Part shown: positions 12,176 to 22,570 of the stretch, in pieces
Position numbering within the stretch: the first letter of the stretch is position 1
Layout: every line of letters starts with the position of its first letter
NCBI GenBank assembly: GCA_022478985.1
Contig: JAKSZP010018533.1
Coordinates: 105,152 to 169,151 of the forward strand
Source: Massospora cicadina
Lineage: Eukaryota > Entomophthoromycota > Entomophthoromycetes > Entomophthorales > Entomophthoraceae
Length of the DNA: 64,000 nt
Direction: 5' to 3'
The notes under the pieces: generated by a model
What the model was told of the DNA's origin: nothing
What the model saw: only the letters and a program-made list of their open reading frames with translations
Database searches by the model: none
Program-made: the position numbers and the translations under genes

Positions 12176-12303
12176 CATCGCTTCTCTGGGGTGCCTCCCC
12201 TGGTACTAAGTTTTGTCTCATCTGAGTCATATTTGGAAGTGCCCGTCCCATGGTCAGCCTTCCCGCAATAAATTTAAAATTTAAATTTTAAAATCATAAT
12301 ATC

Positions 12304-12383
12304 GTTGGTCCCTATTGCTCAGTGGGAGAACCCTGTGAAAAAATCTGTCAACATATTTATTGAATACTGCCAAAATTACAACA
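12304..12383 (+). repeat. gypsy-A 3' LTR, final part
   Basis: This continues the LTR after the LINE-A2 insertion and matches the 5' LTR at about 1588-1664, ending ATTACAACA. It closes gypsy-A. The bases after it (CACTC) would be the TSD, whose partner lies beyond the left edge of the window. Confidence 0.88.
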
Positions 12384-13705
12384 CACTCAGAGGCAAAATT
12401 TCAAAATTAGTTTAAAAAAGAGGCTCCTCTGACTTTATAGTTTAATGGACAAATTGCTGGTAATAAACAACTATCACTTAAAACCTGAATTTTGTAAAGA
12501 CTAGCATGTGGTCACATTTTTTGGATATATTAGATCCTATCTTTCATGGGTAGGGTTCCCTCACGCGCTACACAATTCCTTAAGATCCAAGTGTTATTAG
12601 AAAAAATGTACATTTAAAGAATTTTTGCTTAAGTGACGCATTCTTAGAGGTGAATAAGTACTTCTCCAAATTTTTGGAGATGTTCAAATAAATTTTGGAA
12701 ATCAAGGTAATGGGTTTAATTATACTAACCTGTATGAAAAGGTCAAACTTTGCAGGAGTATGTCCATTTTACTTAGTAAAGTTGCTTGGGCAGTACATAA
12801 TTTATGGGTAATTCTAGTTAGTAAATCCTTTTTGTTGTAATCAAAGCACCAATTTATATAATATCAGGTGTCAGATCTAACTGATAAAACCCTCTAGTTA
12901 AAATCCATACTATAAAAACTGGAACCTGGATAGTAAGCATAGGGATTCATCTATCTAAGGTAGGGATAACTATATTTTTGTCAAGATAATTTAAGCATTA
13001 GTTTATTACAATGCAATGTTCTCCTTATTTAACCAACAAAAAAAAAGCTACTGTCTTTCAATAGGCTCTAACAGCACAGCCTCCAGTAGTTGCTTTATCT
13101 TAGTACTGCACCCTAATAATCTTTGGCTTACATAAGCGCGCTTATAGTATCAGAATCTCCTGCTTAAACTTCATGGTACTCCCACTACTTCACATAGTTA
13201 TGGGACGTTTAAGAAGGTTGGCATACTCCTCAACTAGCTCATTCACAATTATTAATTAAGAAGGCGAGAGTATCCCTCTTTGGAAGTCAAGGGTGGTAAT
13301 TGTAATGGTCTGACTTCAAGTAAATCTCTCAGAGTTCCTAACATTTAGTGATGATTGAATTAGTTGTAGGGGATAGTCATAGATAAATCTATGTTTTTTG
13401 TTTTATAATGTCTTATAAGAATAAAACTATCTACCATAAGAGATGGTCTTATAATATGTAGGTTACTAATTCCAGGATATTTGAGGTTCTTTGTGGAAAA
13501 AATGTCCGTACCATAAACCTTTATACTAATACCTTTGGTATATATTCTTTTAACTGGGTGTCAATGATTATCTGAGATTCAAGAGGAAGTGAGTATCTTT
13601 TAGGGAATAAACAGATTTACTTAAGGGACCTTTATCAAATAATAGTTAATCCCTTCTGGAGTCCAGTAATTTAATATCAAAGAAGTATTATTGCATCTAT
13701 GTGCT
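12384..13705. other. AT-rich stretch with no recognised gene
   Basis: I read both strands and found no open frame longer than trivial length, no recognisable domain, no LTR ends and no LINE tail. It is contiguous in origin with 14026-15070 once the SINE is removed. It may be host intergenic DNA or a very old element. Confidence 0.5.
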
Positions 13706-13720
13706 ATATTAAACATCTTT
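13706..13720. repeat. SINE target-site duplication, left copy
   Basis: ATATTAAACATCTTT is identical to 14011-14025. A 15-16 bp perfect duplication is in the range made by target-primed reverse transcription. Confidence 0.92.
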
Positions 13721-14010
13721 TTATTTAACCGAGGCAAGCTGACCAGGGGACAGACATTACCGAAAGAAAGAAAGAAAATGACATGAAACCTGAACAGGGT
13801 TAACTCCATTGAAGAAAGTTTTTCCACCTCTGGATTGGGGCTCAAATTTTTCTGGTTACGTCATGGGTAAGGTTTTCGCGTTATTAGACCTACTAACCGC
13901 CAATAGCTTCCTTTGACTGGCACCCCAATCGATGTGCAAAGGGCAGGAATTGAACCTGCAACCTTCAGGTTGGTAGCCATACGCCCTTACTGACTCGCCT
14001 TCCACCCCTT
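13721..14010 (-). mobile_element. tRNA-derived SINE with the LINE 3' tail
   Basis: On the minus strand it begins with a tRNA-like head. An A-box-like segment (GGCGAGTCAGTAAGGGCG) lies near 13985-14000, and GGTTCAATTCC near 13948-13958 is a perfect B box for RNA polymerase III. A short non-tRNA body follows. The 3' end (about 13723-13769) is the shared LINE tail (GTAATGTCTGTCCCCTGG..., then AATAAA-like sequence). Perfect direct repeats ATATTAAACATCTTT flank it at 13706-13720 and 14011-14025, extended by one further matching T on the left of each. About 290 bp is a usual SINE length. It codes for no protein and would depend on a LINE for movement. Confidence 0.9.
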
Positions 14011-14025
14011 ATATTAAACATCTTT
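14011..14025. repeat. SINE target-site duplication, right copy
   Basis: This is identical to 13706-13720. Read in element orientation, the TSD starts with AAAG, an A-rich start also seen at the LINE-A2 and X-M3 sites. Confidence 0.92.
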
Positions 14026-15070
14026 ATACTGGAAATTACTTTTGATAGCCTTAGACTCATGATAACAGGTGTATTAGTATAAAATGAGTGAAAGATATTA
14101 TCTATTTGTTTAGTGATTTTTTAAATTTGTCCTATAAATTGAGTCCCATTTAAAGATCATAAACTATTGTTTTCTAAGGAAAGAGCAGGAGATGTAAGTT
14201 CAAACTGCCTGAACATAACAGTAACGTTGAACAGGCCCAGTTGGATATAGTTCTCTGGGGTCCAACAGTACCATATTCCTTAAAGTAATGTAGATCTTAA
14301 GCAAATTTAACGATATCAAACAGATATGATACTACATTCATAGGTAACCCAGTAGCCAATTTCTTAGCCTAAGATTTATGTAATAAAATTGAGACTTTTA
14401 GACTTAAATTCCCAAAATTTAGTAGAAAAGCTAATATCTGCTTATATAACTTATATAAAGATGGATGATTATTTTCTCACTACTCTATATAATAATGAAA
14501 CATAGTATTATTCAGTATGTGGTTCTTTGTTTCCTGAAAGATGAGGAGGAGCCTCAATATAGTCGGGAGCCGCCATTATATCAAAAATCTGAATTCTTGT
14601 AGCTGGGTTAGGAGGCTAGGAAAAGTTGTCACAGTAAAAAATTTCCTTGTCTACGCTGACATGTCTTTACCTGATCTTTTATTGTTGCAATTTTCAGCAA
14701 TTTAAATGTGGCCATTACAATATTGTACATTGCATTTTTTTAATATGAAGGCTTCTTATTAGGTGCATAATACTTAAGTTAGATGGACACTAGCTAGACT
14801 GTCACCTTTGGACATTAATATGTTATGTTTCCAGAGTTTTGTCTCTTTGATATATGTACTAGTAAAAGTTTCTTCACCCCATTGATGTGCAGTTGTATTT
14901 TGAATTATATTTTAAAACAGAATGAAAGCTGTAATTACATCATATAGGCTGAGGTGCTTACATGCAACTAGAGATTGGTCTTCTAGATAACTTGCAAGGA
15001 AAATTCTGCTGCAGTTACCCAGATTGAATTAAAATAGCAAAAACTCTTACTTTTGGTTGTAAAAGTTATA
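14026..15070. other. AT-rich stretch with no recognised gene
   Basis: Stops are dense in all frames. No tRNA, LTR, LINE tail or conserved domain was recognised. It lies between the SINE and gypsy-B and was probably the genomic target of both. Confidence 0.5.
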
Positions 15071-15075
15071 GTCAC
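15071..15075. repeat. gypsy-B TSD, left copy
   Basis: GTCAC is identical to 23247-23251 and abuts the terminal TG of the LTR. Five bases is a normal Ty3/gypsy TSD length. Confidence 0.9.
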
Positions 15076-15829
15076 TGTGGAAAATTAGCTCAATCATGCT
15101 CGCTGGTGGCTTCACCAGCTGGTTTCCACAAATAATGTTAAAAAATTAATAATAAAAAGCGCTAGTAAAATTGGATTTATATGATTTTTAATAAGCTCTT
15201 GATAAAGGAATAATGATGTCCCTCGACCTCCAACTATCTAATATTTAAAGTAATTTTGAGGGTAAAGGGGATTTGGGAATATGTTAAGAATAATGTATAT
15301 GAGTCCAAGGTAGAAAATATTCAGGAATAGTGTATCATAACTTTGGAACTCACCTCAGGGCAGCAGAATGAAGGAAGGGGAATTCTGATTGGCCCAACCA
15401 TACTCATAAGGTAAAGTTTCCTATAAATATAAGCCAATCACCCACTGATAAATTTATTGCACCTTGGGGACCCCCACCAAGCCTATAAAAGGGGGGGTCC
15501 CCGTGCAGGTGCATTGGTGGACTTTGTTGGGGTCAGGGAGTGCCTTTCCAATGATTCCCCCCTAGATCATTGGTGAGGTCAGAGTAATCTAACCAGCTGA
15601 TTTTATTACTAGTGCCCATACAGGTTTCAAACTGGTGTTTCTCCGATTAATGTGGTTCCTCCAAGAATTGGCTAGGGACTTTTGGCCAATTTTTTTGACT
15701 TTTTAATTTCTATGTTAATAACCGAACTCTTAATGAATCAGAAAATCGCAAATGGCCAACATTTCCTTTTTTAATGGAATTTGACCTTCAGCATTCTTAT
15801 TTTTCATTTACAAAGGTAGATGTCCAACA
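15076..15829 (-). repeat. gypsy-B 3' LTR
   Basis: This 754-bp LTR matches 20514-20598 plus 22571-23246. On the minus strand it starts TGTTGG and ends CCACA. The stretch 15420-15560 is closely repeated at 22840-22960 and includes a TATAAAAG-like box read on the plus strand. Confidence 0.92.
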
Positions 15830-15840
15830 TCACCCCCCTC
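15830..15840 (-). promoter_or_regulatory. gypsy-B polypurine tract
   Basis: GAGGGGGGTGA on the minus strand abuts the TG of the 3' LTR, the usual site for plus-strand priming. Confidence 0.8.
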
Positions 15841-15899
15841 AAGAATGTTGGAGGGCGAGTAGGGCCAAAGGATACAGCCATGTATGCGATTAATAATGA

Positions 15900-18800
15900 T
15901 ATCAGTAGCTAGATTTTTTGAGGAGTACTCATTTCCTCACTTGTAGATGATAGTAAAAGGACCCTCCCAGATTGCTCCAAGTTTACCGCTTCTAGGGGTG
16001 ATGCGGTTATGGTAGTACAGCATCATGTCAGAAACCTAAAAAGTGGGTAAGGGGGTACGGGACTCATTTGCAGCCTGACCATTTTTTGTTACTGTTTTGG
16101 CTAAATTGGTCATAGCTTTGGATTGGAGTTGACTTATGCTTTAAGCTAATCTTCTCATAACTTTCTCTGGTTCTAAACTCTAGAAGAGAATAAATTCCTA
16201 GCTAAGAGGCCAGGTATGCCTGGTTTCCACTCATACAAAACATGGAATGGAGACATTTTCAAAATCAGGTGATAGATAATCCAGTATGCCATAAGAGCAC
16301 TAGGTAAATATTGATCCCAGTGAGGAGGATCAGATGAGGTAAGTTTTCAAAGAATAGAAACCAAGGTTCCATTTGCTCTTTCTACCGTCTTATTTGTGGA
16401 TGGGAAAACGGAGCTGAGAAAAAAATTTGGGCTCCCATAGAAGTGGCAAGATATTTGACTACTCTGGAGGTGAAGTTTTTGCCATTATCACTGAGCAGTA
16501 CTTGAGGGCAACCATGACGAGCGATGATGTGTTGATGTAAAAAGGTGGCAGTTGCCTTAGCTGTTTGGGAAGGAAGGGCCACAGCTTTAACCCACTAGTG
16601 AAGTGGTCGGTAGCTACTAGGATAAATCTGTTTCCACTAGTAGACTGAGGAAAAGGACCTATTACACCTAAGCTGAAGGTGTGGAACGGTTGATGCGGGG
16701 TAGTTTGTTGATATTAATATCTATACTTGAAGCCAAATTGTCTCTTACAAGTAAGGCGGGCTTCCAAAACATTAACAATAAGTTCCATCAAACCATCCTA
16801 GTAAAACAGATCCTTAATTCATTCATTGGTTTCCTTGCGCCTCCATGACCTAGGGTAGAATGTGCTTCTAAAATAGCAGGTACACGTTCTGAGGGTCGAA
16901 GGTAAGATAGCCATTTCGTCCCCACCTGCTTATAAAACTTCCCATCTTAAACTTTAGTGTTACGGGAGTGCCAACTACATCTTTTGAACAGGCTCATCTT
17001 CATCCTCCCATTCACTGGAGGTCATTAAAAGGTCATGTAATCTCTTGACTCACTGTTATATAAGTGAAGGACTGGTTTCCAAACCAACCCATCAACATTT
17101 AAGTGTCAGGTTCCAGCACGGTCTTCAATCTTCATGTCATAAGGCTGGAGCTGTAGAGCCCAGCCTGCTAGCTGACCAGTAGGATCCTTCATATACTTAA
17201 CCACTTCATGGTTGCGTGGTCAGTAACTAAAGTGAAGGTAGTTCCATATAGGAAAGGGATGTAGTGCTTTACAGCCAAAAGAACAGCAAGGCTCTTCTTC
17301 TCCATTACACTGTAGTTGCGTTCCACTTTTGACAGCATCTTACTAAAATAGGATATAGGATGATACACACTGTGTTCATCTAATTGGGCTAAGATGGCCC
17401 CAACGGCATAGCCCGAGGCATCAATGAATAAGATGAAGAGTTTATTATAATTTGGGTGCCATAAGATAGGGCGCTGTTGCAGCAGCTGCTTCAGCGTCTC
17501 GAAAGCAGCCTTCTGTTCTGCGCCTCACTGAAAAGAAGTGTTTTTGGTCAATAGGAGGACAAGGGGCTCACTGAGTTGAGCAACTTTAGGGATAAACTGA
17601 TGGTAATACCCCATCATCCCTAGAAAAACCTGAATATCCCGTGAATTTTTAGGGGCCGGCATCTTTGAGATGGCTTCAACCTTGTCCTGCATGGGATGAA
17701 TGCATTCTTGAGAAATGGAGTGACAAAGGAAATCGAGTTTCCTTTGGAAGAAGGTACACTTTGAGGGCTTCTACTTTATATTAGAGTGACGTAACCGTTG
17801 GAACACCTCTAAGTGATCTTGATGTTCATTCAAGGTTTTTGAGAACACCATGATGTCATCAAGATAGACGATGACACAAGTCAACTTGAGTTCCCATAAA
17901 ATGTGATCCATTGCACTCTGGAAAGAAGCAGGTGCGTTGCACAACCCTTGAGGTAATCGTGTGGGTTGGAAGAGACCTTCACTACAGACAAGAGCGCATT
18001 TCTCCTGATCTTGAGGAGAAAAGTCCATTTGCCAATAGCCGCTAGCTAAGTCCATGGCAGAAAAGAAATTAGAGCCCAAGAGTTGGGCCAAGGCGTCATC
18101 AATACAAGGAAGAGATAGCTATATTTTTGTGAGGCTATTTAACCTGCAGTAATCCATGACTATCCGATGTCCTACATTCTTCTTTTTTATTAGCAAGAGA
18201 GGGAAGACCAGGGGAATTTTGAAGGAACCAACAGCCCCGCATCGAGTAACTGCTGAAATTCTGTCCTAATTTGCTGTTCTTCCACAATGTATTTGTGATA
18301 AGGTTTTGACCGAATGGGATGGGCATCACCCACATCAATGGAGTGGCACCAACCCTTCATGTGGCCATAGTTGGTATCAGATTTGGAAAAATGTCACTAT
18401 GATCATCAAGGAGAGTATGAACTTTTTCCAGCTCATCTGAGGTCAGCTCATCCGAGATATGGACGTTAGGTAAGGTACATACCAGGTTATCCGTTGGCAG
18501 TCCCATATCCATCATAGTACCAATGGAGTGAATTTTATGCAATGTCCTCCACAGGGAATAACAAGCCTCTTTCAAACTCCTGGTGTTTTTTTACAGCTAT
18601 GTCATTGAAGGTGAGGTTCCCCAATAGCAAAGTAATGGACTTTGATAATCAGGGTAAAGAATGCCAGGCAATACACGAGGCTCCAAAGGACTGACGTCCT
18701 CCATACTAACGAGGTGCAACAAAAAGTGGCGTGGGATAAGAAGTGTGGCTTTTGTGTCAACCACTCATTGTTCACCAGGCTTGATCACGACCTCATCTGC

Positions 18801-19100
18801 AGCATAAAAAGGGATACCTTCCTAGCATCCACTGATTCAGGAAATTTTTTTGTGTGACGCCCAGAAGTGGTATAAGATAAAGGTATTGGTGCGTAGGGGT
18901 AGTCAACCAAACAATAGTATTCGTTCTTATTGGAATCTTTATTTGGATAAGACTAGTGAGACTTCATAGTTGAGCAATGTGAGGTAACCTTAATTCAGGT
19001 TAATTATTACCTCATAATCAATCATAACTGAGTGCCAATGAGCATATCATATGCGTTTTTATATAAAGCCAAAGCAGTGCTGATAAAAAAGCTTCCCAGC
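15900..19100 (-). pseudogene. gypsy-B pol (RT, RNase H, integrase), degenerate
   Basis: The RT core is clearest at 18091-17771, with FSAMDLASGYWQ, QGLCNAPASFQ and an intact YLDDIMVFS. The upstream RT N-terminus is scattered over 18575-18135. RNase H-like sequence follows over about 17450-17150. The integrase core is readable at 16582-16382, with ARHGCPQVLLSDNGKNF containing the second catalytic Asp. Stops and frame changes lie between all blocks. The protease was not confidently located. Similarity to the gypsy-A RT and integrase supports one clade. Confidence 0.82.
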
Positions 19101-19774
19101 TTGAATGGGAAGTGAAGAGTAGGCCCCAATAGCCCGGGTATTGTTGGGGCCAGCAGTTCCAAACTCTTACGTGTATCCAGTCAGGCCTAACTTGATCTTA
19201 TTGATTAGCTTTGAGGAGATCACGCTGACTGGGGAGCCCTTTTCCAAGATGGCCAAGATAAGGAATTTTTATTGACTACTTTAACCTTAGTGAGAGTCCC
19301 TCCAAAGTTAGGTGACAAAGCTAAAACCTCCTTGAGATGTAAGGTGGAGGTAAGTTTTTTTTAGCAGTCTCAGGATAGTTATTCATGATGGTTCATAAGG
19401 GATGAACACGCTGAAGAGGTTGGATCAATCCAGTTAAGAATTGATCACCATCGCTGGCATTGTCAATCACTTGTGGACATCATAGGATTTGACTGAGGTA
19501 CGTTTCCTCAGGGATGGTGGTCTCGTCTACTCCTCCAGCGTTCAGGCGATCAGGATCCTGTACCTCTGCGGGGGATCCAATTATATAGCAACCAAAGTCA
19601 TCATAAACCCCTCAGATTTGTCCCCAAGGGTATTCTTAACAACTGTCAAGGCCACGATGGAGGTAGGAGAGATGGCCATAAGAGAGTGAATAGCCTTAGG
19701 GAACGCCTTTACCAGCTTGACTGGAGGGGTAGGTACAGTAGCTTTAGTGAGCTGGTGCAGACGGATGGTTGTTA

Positions 19775-20511
19775 TTACCTTACAGGGTTTTGATTCATAA
19801 GAAAGAGTGGTATTCTTTTAGGCTGCCCAGAGGGAGCAGGTTTAAACTGCTCAACTAGTGGTAACTCCTCAATATTGAGAGCTGGAGGGATCACCTCATC
19901 TTCCTTGTTTGTTACACATGAATGGAAATCGGCAACATCTATTAACACCTCTTTTAGATCACAGATATTTTGGAAATGGCGTTTCACTGTGATAATATGC
20001 CAAGCTAGAGAGGGCTGAGACGCTAACTCAGTTAACAGGGCAGCGATAGCATCATCCAGGGTGAGCTTGTTAGAGGTTGTTAACCTTTGCGCAGTGAGGT
20101 AAAACCGTTCAGCAAAGGCAAGGAGTGGTTCATCCTCATACATGCTAAGGCGCATAAAAGCCTGTTTTTCCCTGAGTAGACTCTGCTTAGATCCAATTAT
20201 AGTCACAAGAGCCTTCTTCACATCTACCCAAGTGAGCGAAGGGTTCAGGTAAGGAACTATTATTTCTTGTGATAGGCGGCTTAAACATTGAAGGATGTAT
20301 TGAACCTTTTGTTTATCAGTTGAGACACATATGGCAGCCTCATAAACATACAGAAAAGTATGGATTTTCCTTCTCCAGGAGTGAATTTTTCCTTAAGGGG
20401 GAGATTGTAAGGGCGCTGCTCAAGCTCCTTAAGATGGGATAAGGCATTGTCGATTTGCTCCTCCAGAATAAATATTCTGGTAATACAGGGATCCACTGTA
20501 GTGAGCACCAT
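19775..20511 (-). pseudogene. gypsy-B gag, broken, starting inside the PBS
   Basis: The ATG at 20511-20509 lies only two bases after the LTR end and overlaps the first bases of the PBS. The first segment (20511-20281) has a coiled-coil-like opening (FILEEQIDNALSHLKELEQ). The second (20221-19775) has the capsid-type FAERFYLTAQRL segment, comparable to gypsy-A. A frame change and stop separate the two segments. The same frame position in gypsy-A reads V-V-L-T instead of M-V-L-T, which supports this start. Confidence 0.78.
20501..20510 (-). promoter_or_regulatory. gypsy-B primer-binding site
   Basis: TGGTGCTCAC on the minus strand lies three bases after the LTR end. It is identical to the gypsy-A PBS and overlaps the gag start codon. 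Confidence 0.75.
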
Positions 20512-20513
20512 TT

Positions 20514-20598
20514 TGTGGGAAACCAGCTTAAATTAGCTCGCTGGTGCTTTTACCATCTGGTTTATACAAATAATTTTAATAATACAAAATTTTAAAAT
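20514..20598 (-). repeat. gypsy-B 5' LTR, inner end
   Basis: TGTGGGAAACC... matches the start of the other LTR at 15076, including the CTCGCTGGTG segment. The match stops at about 20598, where element X-P begins, and resumes at 22571. Confidence 0.85.
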
Positions 20599-22570
20599 AT
20601 CTTTTCTTTCCATTCAAAGTCACTTTTGAGCGAATTTTATTATAATAAAAGTAAGTACAACTATCAATTGAACGCCAGCCGCTCCCATTCAATCCCCAGT
20701 GAATTTGGATTTGCCGCCGGCTGCTCCAGTGTGGGGCAGCGGAAAAACCCCTCCCAGCATTTTCCATCCAGTGGGAAAACGTGCTCGGATTGGTTTGTCC
20801 AGTCCCACTAAGTCCTTGGGTTGGTTTAGCCCGCCCAAGGATCTCGCCATCCACCTAGCACGCACCTAGGCAGTGCCTCACAGCCCACTTGTTATCCCCC
20901 GCTCCCAGCTCTGTTTTGGCCTTCAAGTTGAGTATGGAAGATTGTTCCCATATGAGGAACAAGCAATCATCAACCTGGCCCAGGCAGTGATGCTGCTGAC
21001 CGTTTTATTGACTTCTGCCCCTTTAAGGGGTATTTCGACCTCAGCTTCACCTGTGAAGCCAACGCCGCTACCACGGCTATTGTGCCCCTGGTAAACAAGG
21101 GCACTTCCAGACAATGACAAGCACCCAGCTCCCCACTGACACCACCATGGTAGTCCAGTTTGTGGGGGTCGCCCACACATCACCCCCGCAGTACTCCATC
21201 ATGAGTTGATGGAAGGGTTGGCCACATATGGCTCCAACCCCACCCTTCAGTTTGTGATCCCCAATGGGGCCGCTCGCCTAGCTGGACCTCAGGCATCTGC
21301 CACAATAAGCCAATAAATTTAAAAATTGCGTTGTCACTTCCACCCCGCACCATCATACCCTCTTCCCCTGACTACCCATTCTGGGCCAATGTCAAGGGTG
21401 GGAGGACAATCTGTCCTTCCTGCTTTGAGCTAGATCACTTGAAGTGTAACTGCCCCTCCCTCACGGCTTCATCTGACCCAGCGCTGTCATTGCATTGCCC
21501 CCATTTAGCCCCACACCCCACTGCTTTTCCAGCATGGGGTACAATCCTATCCCCCTTCCCCAAAGCCTGCTGCCATTTTGGCGCCCACTGCAGCCAACCA
21601 GCCCCTTCCTCAAACCAGTGCCACTTGCGCCTTGCCCAGTGCCACTTGCACCTCATCCAATCAGGAAATGGCTTGGACTAATGTGGGTTCCCATGTTATC
21701 CTGCAATCACCAGCCACACCACTTCAATTTGCGGACCCCAATTTCTAATTTAACTTAAACCCATGGTCATCATTGGCTGAATATGATGAGATGGGTAGTT
21801 TAATTATAGCCTTGTATCCCACATATGGTGAATTTATTCAGGTACACAATCCCAAACTGGTCGCTCAATGGTTTTATGCCCCCAACTTGATGCCTTGGAG
21901 TTCCACTTGGACCATTAGTTTGCTGTTGTGGCAGCTGCCCACCCTTAAGTAAACACCATTCTTGAAATGACCGAGTCATCAGTAGCAGTGCTCGCCACAG
22001 AACTCCCACCTCCCATCATCAGGCCAACCACATCCATACCGCACAAAACGACCATACTGTCTGCCCACAGGTGCGCTAAGGAAGCCATCCAGCAAGAGGT
22101 TTCCGCCTTGCAGGCCAACCCAAGAGTCATCTGCGCCTCCTTGGCTTCACTGTCCCAGCTTCCTGACCTCTGCATTAAGGCAGAGGCTACCCTTTCCAAA
22201 TACATTGGTGACTTACTGTCCTACAGTAATTTCCTCAAACAGCTGATTATTAGCGCCCTTGCTCCCCATGTCGCTAATCACCCCACCCCTTTGCTCTCCT
22301 CATTTTCCCGCGCTCTCGCCTGAGAGGAGCATGGGACTGAGGATAAGCCCCCCTAATCCCCCTCCCCTTCCACCATGGTAGGTTGAGCGCATCAGCGCTG
22401 TCCCACCTGGTAGGTTAATGTCTTGACCGTTATGTTTTGCCCCTTCTTTTGAGCAGTTATTCTTTTATAGTTTGAGTGATTAGGTTGTTCAGCTTTTTTT
22501 TCTTTTTGTGCTTTAGTAATGTCCATCCCGTGGTCAGCATACCTTATAATAAATTTTAATAAAAATTTAA
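20599..22570 (+). mobile_element. Element X copy X-P: ORF1-only LINE-like element
   Basis: This 1.97-kb element is nested in the gypsy-B 5' LTR. Its 5' end (CTTTTCTTTCC near 20600) matches the start of LINE-A2 and LINE-B. Its 3' end (TGTCCATCCCGTGGTCAGC at 22520-22538, then AATAAATT) is the LINE tail. Between these is one broken ORF1-like reading frame. No endonuclease or RT sequence is present. Four further copies (X-M2, X-M3, X-anc, X-prime) share this structure. The flanking AT-rich sequence (TAATTTTAATAA near 20571; AAATTTTAATAA near 22551) may be the TSD, but it is too simple to be sure. Confidence 0.9.
20873..22323 (+). pseudogene. X-P ORF1-like protein with CCHC knuckle, broken
   Basis: This is presumably an RNA-binding protein like LINE ORF1. 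The readable pieces are 20873-21094, 21331-21681 and 21967-22323, in different frames. The N-terminal domain has YFDLSFTCEANAATT (about 21027-21072) and, further on, an FVGV segment, in the same order as the LINE-A ORF1 segments WLDLGF and FDF. A perfect C-x2-C-x4-H-x4-C knuckle (CPSCFELDHLKCNC) is at 21412-21453. A Pro/Ala/Ser-rich linker and an alpha-helical C-terminal region follow (SYSNFLKQLIISALAPHV near 22222-22275). Homology to LINE ORF1 is my alignment by eye. Confidence 0.78.

Larger units (their letters stand above)
7019..12289 (+). mobile_element. LINE-A copy 2, full-length L1-like non-LTR retrotransposon
   Basis: This 5.27-kb element is flanked by a 14-bp TSD with one mismatch (AAAATCATCATATC at 7005-7018; AAAATCATAATATC at 12290-12303), nested inside the gypsy-A 3' LTR. 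It starts with a pyrimidine-rich terminus (ACTTTTTCTTTCTCG) and ends with the tail TGTCCATCCCATGG-type block (about 12234-12265 reads GTGCCCGTCCCATGG...) and AATAAATTTAAA. It codes for ORF1 with a CCHC knuckle and ORF2 with endonuclease, RT and a C-terminal zinc knuckle. Full length is supported by LINE-B, which has the same 5' start and about the same net size. It cannot move on its own because of several frameshifts. Confidence 0.92.
1349..12383 (+). mobile_element. gypsy-A: Ty3/gypsy LTR retrotransposon with LINE-A insertions in both LTRs
   Basis: The order is LTR, PBS, gag, protease, RT, RNase H, integrase, polypurine tract, LTR on the plus strand, which is the Ty3/gypsy order. No chromodomain is visible after the integrase. 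The internal region is 1665-6597. The 3' LTR is split by the full-length LINE-A2 (7019-12289). The outer 5' boundary is off the window, so the element's own TSD cannot be tested. All coding regions contain stops and frameshifts. It shares its PBS sequence and gag N-terminus with gypsy-B, so the two belong to one clade despite different LTRs. Confidence 0.9.

Noticed and set aside
13940..14005. Functional tRNA gene on the minus strand
   Set aside because: The B box is good, but the acceptor stem and anticodon arm do not pair properly. The sequence continues into a body with a LINE tail and is flanked by TSDs, so it is a SINE head.
20571..22562. TAATTTTAATAA / AAATTTTAATAA as a definite TSD of X-P
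   Set aside because: Both flanks and the X tail are AT-rich and similar by composition. The boundary is fixed better by the gypsy-B LTR comparison, so the TSD is left as possible only.
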